From Anaerolineae bacterium (GTDB taxonomy: Bacteria; Chloroflexota; Anaerolineae; Aggregatilineales; Phototrophicaceae): a DNA stretch of 64,000 nt. Where the stretch lies: positions 372,001 to 436,000 of the forward strand of contig JALHQT010000005.1 of the NCBI GenBank assembly GCA_022841825.1, given 5' to 3'. The notes below the pieces were generated by a model. The model did not search any database. It saw only the letters and a program-made list of their open reading frames with translations, and had not been told where the DNA came from. The translations under genes were made by a program, and so were the position numbers. Positions 9,068 to 17,418 of this stretch are shown in pieces; the stretch's first letter is position 1, and every line of letters starts with the position of its first letter.

Positions 9068-10318
9068 TTAACCCACCCACTCCCAGCGCACAAACTGCCC
9101 GGCAAGATCCAACTGCCATGCCCATAACGCCAGCGCGATCACCAGCGCCAGCCAGGTGCGGCGCACCAGAAATGCGGCGATGATGAAGCACGGAAACAGC
9201 ATCACAGAATAGCGCATCACGCTGTTGAACTGCGCTTCGTTAGGGACATAACGCATCAAAAAGAGTAGGAATGGTGGCAGCGTATACAGCAGATAGACTC
9301 CCCAGGGCGGTCGCGCCACGGTGCCCTGCCCGGAGCGCGATCCTTCGCTGCGCCATGTCCGCCATCCCAACACCAGGATCGAGAGGAACATAAACAGCAC
9401 TGCTCCGGCGTCGCGGTTCTCATGCGGAAGGCTGATGCCTGTGCCGAGACGTTCGAAATACGCAGCGACCGTCACCCAGGGCGGCATGGTGATGGCGCGC
9501 CATTCGCTGCGCCACGCTTCATCCAGTGTGCCCAGCCCGTTGACGTTGAGGTACAGCAGATACAACCCGATGGACACGAACGGCGCGAGCAGCGCGGCAG
9601 CCATTGCCGGGCGCGCCCGCCCCGCCGCCCGCACCTGCTGGTACGCGATCCACGCCAACGGCAGCACGATCAGGAAGCCTTGGATGCGCGTTATGCCAAT
9701 CATCAGGGCGCAAAGTGCCGCCAACACCCAGCGCCGTGCCTCGGCAGCCGTCAGCGCGCCGAGCGCCAATGCCAGGAAGAGCGACTCGGTGTACCCTGCC
9801 AGCAAAAAGAATGCGGCGGGATAACTTGCGAACAGCAGCAAGCTGATACGCGCCAGGCGCACATCCCCGAAATGTCGTTCGACCAGCCTGTATAGCAGAA
9901 CAAAGACGGCAAGACACGCGGCGCTGCTGATGACGAGCGCCGCCAGCACCGCGCTGCCCACCAGCGGCGTGAGCGCTGCGATGAGCAGCGGGTAGCCGGG
10001 CGGGAAGACGATGGCGACGCTGCCCGGCGTGTAGCCTGTCAGCGCGACGTGCGTATACCAGGTGGTATCAAAGCGCCGCCAGGGTTCGACCCAGCTTGCG
10101 AGTGGCGATCCTGCGGGCAGCGACGCCTCATGGGAGACGCGCGAAGGCGTCTGATAGAGAAAGTAATCCGGGATGACTGGTGGTGTCGTTTGCACGACGG
10201 CCACCGCATGAACCGCGATGACGACGCGCCAGACGAGAAACAGTGTAATGGCGAACCAGGGCAGACGGGCAAGCTGCCCCCGCGAGGCAGGTAGTTTGGG
10301 GGTCAAGGGATCCTGCAA
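9068..10318 (-). CDS. PIG-V-like integral membrane mannosyltransferase
   Basis: The 416-residue protein is almost all membrane helices. Family marks are WRRFDTTWYTHVALTGY on the first extracytoplasmic loop (the acidic residue is the usual catalytic position), FPPGYPLLIAALTPL, SYPAAFFLLAGYTESLFLALA and MIGITRIQGFLIVLPLAW, all close to the PIG-V/Gpi18 mannosyltransferase group. Such enzymes transfer mannose from a polyprenyl-phosphate sugar to an acceptor outside the membrane. A single gene on the minus strand, it ends about 100 bases from the DUF1269-like gene. The acceptor is not known. Confidence 0.78.
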   Translation of the reverse strand: MQDPLTPKLPASRGQLARLPWFAITLFLVWRVVIAVHAVAVVQTTPPVIPDYFLYQTPSRVSHEASLPAGSPLASWVEPWRRFDTTWYTHVALTGYTPGSVAIVFPPGYPLLIAALTPLVGSAVLAALVISSAACLAVFVLLYRLVERHFGDVRLARISLLLFASYPAAFFLLAGYTESLFLALALGALTAAEARRWVLAALCALMIGITRIQGFLIVLPLAWIAYQQVRAAGRARPAMAAALLAPFVSIGLYLLYLNVNGLGTLDEAWRSEWRAITMPPWVTVAAYFERLGTGISLPHENRDAGAVLFMFLSILVLGWRTWRSEGSRSGQGTVARPPWGVYLLYTLPPFLLFLMRYVPNEAQFNSVMRYSVMLFPCFIIAAFLVRRTWLALVIALALWAWQLDLAGQFVRWEWVG

Positions 10319-10359
10319 CCATCATCTTACCAATGCCGCCAGTATACGCGAAAACGCCG

Positions 10360-11487
10360 TTACTGGGCGGGCATCAGCTCGAACGCAGCCTCCGCCAGCC
10401 GCGCCCCATTGACCTGAAGCTCGACGCGGTGCAGCCCGCTGTACAGCGTGCGTGTCGTCACTGGGCGCAGCAGGTGGCGCTTGACGACCGTCCGCGTTTC
10501 GCCGGGCGGGAGCGTGAGCGCCGACCATTTGAAGACTTTCGCGCCGGTGCTGCCGTTGGCGCGCACAAAGTGGATGCAGTAATCGATGACCGCCTCGACA
10601 GCTTGATCACCCTGATTGCTCACAGTCGCCGTGAGGGTGAGCACACTCGGCACGGACACATGCGCAGGGCTGATCGCCAGCGTCGCCGCCACATGCTCCG
10701 ATGCCGCGTAGCCCAGGATTGCCAGCGCATTGGCATTGCCCGCCTTGACGAGCGTGCGCAACCCATGACGGACGATCCAGCGGCGGTGGTCGCCGCCGTC
10801 GGCATACCAGCGCGCGGCGGTTTCGATCACGCGCGCTGGATGATCCTTGGCGATGTCGTTGAGATGGTTGGCGACCGACTTGCGCACATAAACCGAGGGA
10901 TCGTCCTTGAGCTTTTCCAGCAGCGCCAGCGTCGGCGTGGGGTCGGCGATGAACATCTCCAGCCGCTTGCCCCAGGGCAGACGCGGGCGACTGCCTTCGC
11001 TGACGAGGCGGCGGACATGCGGATTCGGGTCGTCCGCCCAACGATGCAGGTGCGCCAGCATCGGCTCGGTGTAGCGCACGAGATACGGGCGGATGGCGAA
11101 CTCGGACGTGAAGCGCTTGGTCACCTCGTATAGACCGCGCACCGAGATGTCGAAATCGTCCAGCCCGTAGACCTCGACGAACGTCGCAATCGGGTAGACC
11201 CAGCTCCCCGCGTTGAACATGCCGCCCTCGTCGGGCAGCGGGTCGCCCAGGATGGCGATCAGGCGCTCCAGCGCTTCGGGATAGGCGGGCGGCAGATGGC
11301 TGCGCAGCCCCGCCGCGATCAGCCTGACGCGCCCGACCAGTTCGAGCGGTTCGATCTCTGGCGCGATCTCTGCGATGAACGACTCGGCGGCGAAATCGGG
11401 ATCGGCGGCGGAGAGCTTCGCCGCGTATTCCTGCGCCAGCGCGAGACCGTAGTAATTTTTGAACGGACCCGTGATCGGTTCGGACAT
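10360..11487 (-). CDS. AlkC-like DNA alkylation repair glycosylase with Ig-like tail
   Basis: The 375-residue product is a HEAT-like helical repeat protein. Key stretches are VYPIATFVEVYGLDDFDISV, FAIRPYLVRY, DDPNPHVRRLVSEGSRPRLP, DPSVYVRKSVANHLNDIAKDHP and HRRWIVRHGLRTLVKAGN, the usual order in the AlkC/AlkD family that excises 3-methyladenine and related alkylated bases. After about residue 275 there is a beta-sandwich tail (LTLTATVSNQGDQAVEAVIDY ... LPPGETRTVVKRHLL), matching the Ig-like domain reported for part of the AlkC branch. It lies 28 bases downstream of the MFS gene on the same strand and may share its transcript. Confidence 0.85.
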   Translation of the reverse strand: MSEPITGPFKNYYGLALAQEYAAKLSAADPDFAAESFIAEIAPEIEPLELVGRVRLIAAGLRSHLPPAYPEALERLIAILGDPLPDEGGMFNAGSWVYPIATFVEVYGLDDFDISVRGLYEVTKRFTSEFAIRPYLVRYTEPMLAHLHRWADDPNPHVRRLVSEGSRPRLPWGKRLEMFIADPTPTLALLEKLKDDPSVYVRKSVANHLNDIAKDHPARVIETAARWYADGGDHRRWIVRHGLRTLVKAGNANALAILGYAASEHVAATLAISPAHVSVPSVLTLTATVSNQGDQAVEAVIDYCIHFVRANGSTGAKVFKWSALTLPPGETRTVVKRHLLRPVTTRTLYSGLHRVELQVNGARLAEAAFELMPAQ

Positions 11488-11514
11488 GATTCACCACCCT
11501 CGAAAAACTTGTCT

Positions 11515-12843
11515 TCACTCCTGTGCAAGTCGAAACAATAGGATAGCGACCCCCGCCAGCACCATCATCCCGATCCCGCCGATCACGAACGGTGCCGCCG
11601 CGCCCCAGCCCTGGAACGCCAGCCCGCCGAGCAGCGGCGCAATCGCGTTCGCCGCGCTGACCGCCCCGGCGCTTAAGCCGAGCACCGCCCCGTAATCGGT
11701 CGCCGCCACGCGCTGCGTCATCAGGCTGTTCAGGCTGGGGCGAATTAAGCCTGCACCGAGTGAGATGACCGTCAGCGCAAAGAGCAGCCAGGCGATCCCG
11801 ACGAGGCTGCCGCCGACCTCCCGCGTCGGGATCTCGACCGCGATCTCGCCGATGACCGCCTCTGCCCCGCTCGGCGCAAGACGGGCGATCTCGTTTTCCA
11901 GGATCTGCCGCACGTAGAATGGATGCGGCTCGACAGGCGTCGCCGCCAGCAGCAGCAGCCCGACGCCGAGCAGGAGCAGCGCCGCCTTCGCCACCCACGC
12001 CTCGCCGTAGCGCGTCGTCAGCCGCCCAATCATGCGCACCTGGGCGAAGACCAGCACGATGCCGACGAAGACAAACACGAAGCCGATCCCCTGCCCCAGC
12101 AGCCCGATCCGGCTGAGAGCGAACAAGCCGAGCAGCGTCTCGAAACCATAGAAGATCACCTGCTGCGCAAACATCAATGCGATGAGAAAGGCGATCTGTG
12201 AACGGCGCAGCAGCGGCAGCCCGGTGAAGCTGCGCAGCCCGCGCGCCGAGCCGCGCTTGTCTGGCGGCAGCGTCTCCTCGAAGACGAACAGCGTCAGCAC
12301 GATGGACACCGCCGAGTAGGCTGCCGCGATCCAGGCGGGGATGGCGAGGCTGTCGGTGAATTCCAGCGTGATGGCGGAGATGGCGGGACCGAGCATGAAG
12401 CCCAAGCCGAACGCCGCACCCGTCAAGCCCAAGCCGCGCGCGCGGTTCTCCGCCGTCGTCACGTCGCTGATCGCGGCTTGCGCGGTCGAGAGGTTCGCGC
12501 CGAACAAGCCGTCGAAGACGCGCGAGAAGATCACCATCCACAGCGAGTTGGCGGTCGCCAGCATGATGAAGCTGATGCAGGTGGTGATTTGGCTGATGAG
12601 CAGCAGCGGCTTACGCCCGAAGCGGTCGCTGACTGCGCCCATGATCGGCACGCCGACGAGCTGTGCCAGCGGGAATGCCGCCGCCGTCAGCCCGATCTCC
12701 AGCGGCGACGCGCCGAAGGCGATGGCGTAAAGGTGCAGCAGCGGCAGGATCAGCGTCAAGCCGAGCACATCGACGAACGTCAGCGCGAAGATCGGCGCGA
12801 CGCGGCTGAATGAAAGCTGGGGAGGCGAGGATTGATCTGTCAT
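11515..12843 (-). CDS. Major facilitator superfamily drug/metabolite exporter (TetA-like)
   Basis: The product has about 442 residues with 12 predicted helices. The loop after helix 2 carries the MFS signature GAVSDRFGRKPLLLISQI, and helix 5 the TGAAFGLGFMLGPAI antiporter-type motif. The start is taken at the ATG at 12843 (MTDQSSPPQLS), behind an AAGGA; an upstream ATG at 12864 lacks a ribosome site. An unusual feature is a ~55-residue soluble insertion between helices (about 305-360, NEIARLAPSGAEAVIGEIAV). It probably exports a small molecule by proton antiport; the substrate is unknown. It comes first in a minus-strand pair with the AlkC-like gene. Confidence 0.82.
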   Translation of the reverse strand: MTDQSSPPQLSFSRVAPIFALTFVDVLGLTLILPLLHLYAIAFGASPLEIGLTAAAFPLAQLVGVPIMGAVSDRFGRKPLLLISQITTCISFIMLATANSLWMVIFSRVFDGLFGANLSTAQAAISDVTTAENRARGLGLTGAAFGLGFMLGPAISAITLEFTDSLAIPAWIAAAYSAVSIVLTLFVFEETLPPDKRGSARGLRSFTGLPLLRRSQIAFLIALMFAQQVIFYGFETLLGLFALSRIGLLGQGIGFVFVFVGIVLVFAQVRMIGRLTTRYGEAWVAKAALLLLGVGLLLLAATPVEPHPFYVRQILENEIARLAPSGAEAVIGEIAVEIPTREVGGSLVGIAWLLFALTVISLGAGLIRPSLNSLMTQRVAATDYGAVLGLSAGAVSAANAIAPLLGGLAFQGWGAAAPFVIGGIGMMVLAGVAILLFRLAQE

Positions 12844-12914
12844 GATCCTTGAGCTTGCCGACATTCAGTGGAAGAATGGGTTATAGTCTACCGCAAAGCA
12901 AAGGATGAGCAGCG

Positions 12915-13493
12915 ATGCTTCCCTTCCTCACCCATACACTTTTGCGCGGCGAACGTGTTTACCTGACCCCGGTACTGCGCAGCGATTGCGGCACGATGGC
13001 ACGCTGGACGGAAGACATGGAATATGCCCGCCTGCTGCGGCGCAACGAGGCATTCCCCAGCACGGCGGAGGACATGGAAAGCTGGATGTTCCGCGACAGA
13101 GGCTACGAAGAAGAATACTTCCTCGCCATCCGCCTGACCGACAGCGACAAGCTGATCGGCGTGCTGGGACTCAACCGCATCATGCGCCAGCCGCGCCACT
13201 GCATGTTCTGGATCGGCATCGGCGACCCGGAGAGCCGGGGACAGGGCTTGGGCAGCGATGCGCTCAAGCTGATGCTGCAATGGTGCTTCCTGGAGATGAA
13301 CCTCAACCGCGTCGGCTTAGAGGTGATGAGCTACAACACACGCGCTGTCGCAGCATACGAGCGGCTCGGCTTCCAGCATGAGGGGCGGCAGCAGCAGGCG
13401 GTCATCCGCGATGGCGTCTACTACGACATCGTCCTGATGAGCATCCTGCGCGATGAGTGGGCAGCGCTCCACCACCCGACGATGAAGGGCTAG
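12915..13493 (+). CDS. GNAT family N-acetyltransferase (RimJ/RimL type)
   Basis: The 192-residue product has the standard GNAT order: LLRGERVYLTPVLRSDCGTMARW, a central beta hairpin, IGIGDPESRGQGLGSDALKLM (acetyl-CoA pyrophosphate loop R/Q-x-x-G-x-G/A) and NRVGLEVMSYNTRAVAAYERLGF. It would acetylate the amino group of a protein N-terminus or small molecule. It is divergent from the MFS gene, with 71 bases between starts. The substrate cannot be inferred. Confidence 0.82.
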   Translation: MLPFLTHTLLRGERVYLTPVLRSDCGTMARWTEDMEYARLLRRNEAFPSTAEDMESWMFRDRGYEEEYFLAIRLTDSDKLIGVLGLNRIMRQPRHCMFWIGIGDPESRGQGLGSDALKLMLQWCFLEMNLNRVGLEVMSYNTRAVAAYERLGFQHEGRQQQAVIRDGVYYDIVLMSILRDEWAALHHPTMKG

Positions 13494-13529
13494 TGTCAGC
13501 AAAGAATCGACCGCATGAATAGAACATGG

Positions 13530-13715
13530 AGGCAGCTTGCAAGACTCGTTTCTCAGCGATCTGAATACGTCGCCGCTCCATACGGACGCAAAGGAAATTC
13601 TGCGCCAGCGCCATCGCGGGCGACCGCGCCGAAAGCGTGATTTCAAGCCTGGCACGTCTACGGTCAACGACTCGTGCGCGCGCGCCAGATGATAGTAGAG
13701 CCAAAACCAGGAGAT
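13530..13715 (-). pseudogene. Decayed IS1-like transposase C-terminus, copy 1
   Basis: Read on the minus strand, 13600-13715 gives SWFWLYYHLARAHESLTVDV and then PGLKSRFRR; one missing base shifts the frame, after which another frame continues with SPAMALAQ. This matches the end of copy 2 (14344-14530) word for word. The C-terminal YHLARxHESL ... SPAMA pattern is that of IS1-like DDE transposases. Everything upstream of residue SWF is gone, because the deoxyribosyltransferase gene begins there. Confidence 0.7.
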
Positions 13716-13718
13716 GAT

Positions 13719-14141
13719 ATGCCACACGCTTACATTGCCGGACCGCTCTTCAACGAAGGCGAACGATGGTTTGACGAGCAAATTGACCAAATCGCGCGCG
13801 AGGTCGGATTTACGACTTTCTTGCCGCACCGCGACGGCAAAGAAGCCAAAACCTATGAAGGGACTGAGCGCGTTCAACGCATATTTATCGAAGACGTGAA
13901 CGGTGTGGATCGCGCCGACATCGTGATTGCCAACTTGAATGGCATCACGACCGACGATGGCACAGCCTGGGAACTGGGTTACGCTTATGCCAAAGGCAAA
14001 CATCTGGTCGGCGTATATACTGACTGGCGACTGCAATTCAATCACCAAACCGTGAACCTGATGATTGAATGTTCCTTACACAAACTGGTTCGCTCACTCA
14101 ATGAATTGCGCGACTATCTAGCAGCATATAAAGCCGAATAA
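13719..14141 (+). CDS. Nucleoside 2-deoxyribosyltransferase family protein
   Basis: The start is fixed at 13719 by an AGGAG at 13708-13712. The 140-residue product shows AYIAGPLFNEGERWF (substrate-binding strand and loop), FLPHRDGKEAKTYEG, the DVNGVDRADIVIANLNG helix-strand and DDGTAWELGYAYAKGK, in which the glutamate of AWELG is the usual nucleophile. The family swaps or hydrolyses the base of deoxynucleosides in purine/pyrimidine salvage. The gene is a single cistron wedged between two degenerate transposase copies facing the other way, and its ribosome site lies inside the edge of copy 1; both point to arrival by transfer or rearrangement. Confidence 0.85.
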   Translation: MPHAYIAGPLFNEGERWFDEQIDQIAREVGFTTFLPHRDGKEAKTYEGTERVQRIFIEDVNGVDRADIVIANLNGITTDDGTAWELGYAYAKGKHLVGVYTDWRLQFNHQTVNLMIECSLHKLVRSLNELRDYLAAYKAE

Positions 14142-14343
14142 ACTCTGGTCGTCCTGACCTAAATAACACCTACGACCTTCGACACACCAAAAGGGAACCG
14201 TCGATAATTCCGACTATACTGTTGCGCCCGCTCGGCGGCGATTTTCGCGCCGACCGACCCGAAATCCACGCCAATGGAGTCTGGCAGGTGAGTATTTACC
14301 TCAACACGCTGCATCGCAGCGGAGTGTTTCCGTTCGTGACAGC

Positions 14344-14760
14344 TCAAACAGCCTGCGGCACCGGGTGGTGCAGCAGATCTTGGACTGACCACAAGTGGTC
14401 TGTCAGGTGTAGCGCCATTGCGGGTGACCGCGCACGAAAGCGGCGCTTCATGCCCGGCACTTCAAGGACTAACGATTCATGGACGCGTATCAGGTGGTAG
14501 TACAGCCGGAACCACTCACAATGCAGTCGTCGGTATCGCCTTGCTCAGCGGGTCGAACACCAACCACAACCATGCTGCGATGCCGTCGCACGGACGCGCG
14601 TGTACAGCTCATCCCTCTGCGCCAGGGTCAAGATGAGGTTACGAAACAGCAGATTGTGCCAAGGCAACACATTGAGTAGGCTCGAGGCGTCAGAGATGGG
14701 CAGAGATACTCGAACATGGCAAGCGCCACATCCTACTTGCACGCCTAGTCCGGTCAAGTG
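14344..14760 (-). pseudogene. Decayed IS1-like transposase, copy 2
   Basis: Minus-strand translation in shifting frames gives NLILTLAQRDELYTRVR, then GIAAWLWLVFDPLSKAIPTT, then (after a deletion) EWFRLYYHLIRVHESLVLEV and RFRARSPAMALHLTDHLWSV, ending with DLLHHPVPQAV and a TGA at 14344-14346. The order D-E-L-Y, A-W-L-W-x-x-F-D and SPAMAxxLTDHxWS is that of IS1-like DDE transposases. Frameshifts and an internal deletion make it non-functional. Confidence 0.75.
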
Positions 14761-14780
14761 CGAATTCTCAGAGGACTCAG

Positions 14781-14905
14781 TCAATGATCTCATAACGTTT
14801 GTCGCCGCCATGCTCCAAATGCTCCCAGTCTTCGCGCGTCCAATCGCCCTGGCGTGGACCACGCACGGGAATGCTGTGTTCGGTTGGGATGGCGAATGTG
14901 ATCAT
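14781..14905 (-). pseudogene. Truncated Uma2-family (DUF820) endonuclease, N-terminal remnant
   Basis: A 41-codon stretch starts at ATG 14905 and reads MITFAIPTEHSIPVRGPRQG, DWTREDWEHLEHGGDKRYEI, ID, then stop. This is the characteristic N-terminus of Uma2 proteins, in which the next words would normally be DGVLYM and the catalytic core. It ends exactly where the transposase remnant region begins, so an insertion or deletion probably removed the rest. The 14906-14990 stretch holds nothing else I can identify apart from a TATACT box near 14938. Confidence 0.65.
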
Positions 14906-14990
14906 GACCTACTGCCTGTGGGCTATCAACGCTTGCAGTATAGCACGACAACTGGCATAAACTCAGCACCTCCGAAAGGCGATAATATCT

Positions 14991-15944
14991 ATGGCTTTCC
15001 CATCGATCGGCGTCATCTTCCACCCTTCGTTCTCACCCACTCTGCTCGTCGAGTACGCCCGCAAAGCGGAGACAGCAGGGTTCGATGAACTGTGGTTGTG
15101 GGATGACTGCTTCTGGGCGGGCGCACTGACGTCTGCCGCCGTCGCCCTCGCCAGCACCGAACGTCTGCGGGTGGGCATCGGCATTCTCCCCGTCGCCGTG
15201 CGCCATCCGCTCTTCGTCGCGATGGAAATCACCACCTTAGCCTGCCTTTATCCGGGACGCATCCTCCCTGGATTCGGGCACGGAGTCGAGGCGTGGATGA
15301 AGCAGATTGGCGCAGCGGCGAAGTCTACGCTGACCAGGCTGGAGGAAGTTGTGACCGTCGTACGTCAACTCCTGGAGGGCGAAGAAGTCAGCTTCGCGGG
15401 GACGGAAGTCAGGATGGAGCGCGTTCAGATGCAGCGCGCCGCCCCACAAGTGCCCCCCCTGCTGATCGGCGCAATGCGCGAGAAGACGATTCAGCTTGCC
15501 GGGCGCGTGGGCGACGGCGTTATCCTGGCCGAGATGTCGTCCCCCGCTTACGTACGCCATGCACGCGGGCAGATGAACGCAACGGAGAAACAGACCGTCG
15601 TCTATGTGCAGGCACGCGTCAGCGCAGATGGAACCACCGCTCGACAAGCAATTCGACCAGGGCTGCTGGATGGACTGAGTTGGGCAGAACCACAGCTTCG
15701 CGCAGCCGGTCTGTATGAAGAAAGCCGCACGCTGCTCACGCTGGGTCCAACTGAGGCGGCGCGCAGCCTGCCGGATGAATGGCTGTCGATGCTGACCGTA
15801 TCCGGCACGCCGGAACAGGCAAGCGCGTCGGTCATGGCGCTGGCTGAGGCAGGTGCTACGTCGGTTGTGCTTCAGCCGCAAGCCAATCACCCTGAGTGTC
15901 TGGACGATTATATCCGCTACCTGATGCCCCTGCTCAGGGCATAG
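14991..15944 (+). CDS. LLM-class flavin-dependent oxidoreductase (F420-type)
   Basis: The 317-residue TIM-barrel protein is of the luciferase-like monooxygenase class: SIGVIFHPSFSPTLLVEYAR, AGFDELWLWDDCFWAGALTS, LRVGIGILPVAVRHPLFVAME, YPGRILPGFGHGVEAWMKQ and the C-terminal PPLLIGAMREKTIQLAGRVG with DGVILAE. These marks point to the F420-dependent branch (methylene-H4MPT reductase/F420 glucose-6-phosphate-dehydrogenase-like), but FMN use is not excluded. It is cytoplasmic; the substrate is unknown. A Shine-Dalgarno-like GAAAGG lies 14 bases upstream of the start. The next three genes follow on the same strand. Confidence 0.8.
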   Translation: MAFPSIGVIFHPSFSPTLLVEYARKAETAGFDELWLWDDCFWAGALTSAAVALASTERLRVGIGILPVAVRHPLFVAMEITTLACLYPGRILPGFGHGVEAWMKQIGAAAKSTLTRLEEVVTVVRQLLEGEEVSFAGTEVRMERVQMQRAAPQVPPLLIGAMREKTIQLAGRVGDGVILAEMSSPAYVRHARGQMNATEKQTVVYVQARVSADGTTARQAIRPGLLDGLSWAEPQLRAAGLYEESRTLLTLGPTEAARSLPDEWLSMLTVSGTPEQASASVMALAEAGATSVVLQPQANHPECLDDYIRYLMPLLRA

Positions 15945-16015
15945 GCGACCTCAGGTGTCACAAACCATCCTTGTCATTCGTCCTATCTTCGTGATGTTGT
16001 TTCACGAAAGGACGC

Positions 16016-16438
16016 ATGATCATGACTCTCTCGCAATCGAACCCGGCGCGGCTGAAGCTGCTCGCGCTCGTGCTGGTCGGCGCGCATCTGCTGGTGACGC
16101 TACTGCATGCCGCCGCCCACATCGGCGCGCCTGTGCCCAGCACCACCGGGCAGTACGTATTTGTCTTCACCATCATCTACATCGCGCCGCTCGCCGCCGT
16201 CTGGCTGCTGCTGCGTGGGCGGCGGGAAGGTGCGGCACTCCTGGCAACCAGCATGGGAGCGGCGTTCCTGTTCGGGCTGATCAACCATTTTATCGTCATC
16301 AGCCCCGACCATATCTCGCAGACGCCGCCGGGCATCTGGCAGGCAGCCTTCGCCTGGAGCGCCGCCATCACCGCCGCACTTCAGCTCGCCTCGGTCGCCG
16401 TCGGCGCTGCGCTGCTGCGCAGGAGGAACGGGCGATGA
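16016..16438 (+). CDS. Small four-helix membrane protein
   Basis: The 140-residue protein has four hydrophobic helices (about 12-32, 47-65, 73-95 and 106-130) and a basic C-terminus (LLRRRNGR). GAAAGGA upstream supports the first ATG at 16016. The last bases overlap the start of the following SDR gene (ATGA), so the two are translationally coupled, and the sigma factor gene overlaps the SDR in turn. I do not recognise a family with certainty. Confidence 0.7.
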   Translation: MIMTLSQSNPARLKLLALVLVGAHLLVTLLHAAAHIGAPVPSTTGQYVFVFTIIYIAPLAAVWLLLRGRREGAALLATSMGAAFLFGLINHFIVISPDHISQTPPGIWQAAFAWSAAITAALQLASVAVGAALLRRRNGR

Positions 16439-17418
16439 AGACGATCCTGATCACGGGCGGCACGGGCGGCTTGGGCAGCGCACTCGCCGACGAAGCGCGC
16501 GCAGCCGGGCATCGCATTCGCATCATGAGCCGCCGCCCCGCACCTGTGTCGCTACTGCCAAATACCGAGTGGGCGCAGGCGGATGTGCTGACCGGGCAAG
16601 GGCTGCGGTCAGCGCTCGATGGCGTCGATACCGTCATCCATGCTGCCACGTCGCCGTTCAACAAGGCGTGGGAGACGGAAGTCGAGGGGACGCGGAACAT
16701 GGCAGCGGCAGCGAAGGCAGCGCACACGCCGCACTTCATCTATGTCTCGATTGTCGGCATCGACCGCATCCCCTTAACAGGAGCCAACCGCGTGGTTCGG
16801 ATGAAGGCAGTCGCGCCGCCATTTGAAAAACAACCGCAAGGACACGAAGAACGCGAAGATAAAGACAGTTTGGTCGCGTCCTTTGCGTCTTTGCGGTTCA
16901 ATCCAGATTACGAAATCACGACGGACCCGGCGCGCGTGCCCTACTTCTACTACCGCGCCAAGCTGGCGGCGGAGCAGGTTGTCATGGCAAGCGGGATCGA
17001 CTACACGATCCAGCGCGCGACGCAGTTTCATTCGCTGCTCGATCTGTTCCTGGGCATGCTGCTGCGCTTCCCCCTTGCCCTGCTGCCGACCGACTTCCGC
17101 TCACAGCCCATCGCCACCCGTGACGCGGCGCGCGTCGTCGTCCGACTGGCGGACGGCGCGCCGCAGGGTCAGGTCGCGGACAGCGGCGGACCGGAAGTGC
17201 TGACCTGGGGTGAGATGGCGAGGATGTGGGTCCAGGCGCGCGGCATCCATCGGGCGTGGCTGCCGATGCATGTGCCGGGGCGTCTCGCGGCGGTCTTCCG
17301 CAGCGGCTATACTACCTGCCCGGAGGCGCGCGTGGGCACACAAACCTGGGGAGCGTGGCTGCGAGAACGTTATGCACGACGAAGCGATGACGCCCGACGC
17401 CCAGTTCGAGAGACATAA
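16435..17418 (+). CDS. Atypical SDR (NAD(P)-binding epimerase/NmrA-like)
   Basis: The 327-residue product starts MKTILITGGTGGLGSALADE, with the GxxGxxG dinucleotide loop, followed by DVLTGQGLRSALDGVDTVIH, the active-site strand FIYVSIVGIDRIP and a YYRAKLAAEQVVMASGIDYT helix that supplies the Y-x-x-x-K. It is an atypical/extended SDR of the NmrA-like or complex-I-subunit-like group. Between about 133 and 155 the chain contains an alien stretch (FEKQPQGHEEREDKDSL ... FASLRFNP), created by an in-frame dispersed DNA repeat (16832-16898). It overlaps the ECF41-type sigma gene by 47 bases, a layout often seen for ECF41 sigma factors with oxidoreductase partners. Confidence 0.8.
   Translation: MKTILITGGTGGLGSALADEARAAGHRIRIMSRRPAPVSLLPNTEWAQADVLTGQGLRSALDGVDTVIHAATSPFNKAWETEVEGTRNMAAAAKAAHTPHFIYVSIVGIDRIPLTGANRVVRMKAVAPPFEKQPQGHEEREDKDSLVASFASLRFNPDYEITTDPARVPYFYYRAKLAAEQVVMASGIDYTIQRATQFHSLLDLFLGMLLRFPLALLPTDFRSQPIATRDAARVVVRLADGAPQGQVADSGGPEVLTWGEMARMWVQARGIHRAWLPMHVPGRLAAVFRSGYTTCPEARVGTQTWGAWLRERYARRSDDARRPVRET
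16832..16898. repeat. Dispersed inverted repeat inserted in an SDR gene
   Basis: The left arm AACCGCAAGGACACGAAGA and the right arm CTTTGCGTCTTTGCGGTT are near-complementary around a ~16-base loop. The right-arm motif recurs at 19332-19360 inside an unrelated gene. It is read through in frame in both genes. Confidence 0.7.

Noticed and set aside
10607-12541. Very long minus-strand frame across the AlkC-like and MFS genes
   Set aside because: It is an out-of-frame shadow of two well-supported genes, rich in Arg, Ala and Gly.
15955-16434. Upstream extension of the SDR reading frame
   Set aside because: This part is out of frame with the coupled membrane-protein gene and has no dehydrogenase features; the true start is the coupled ATG at 16435.
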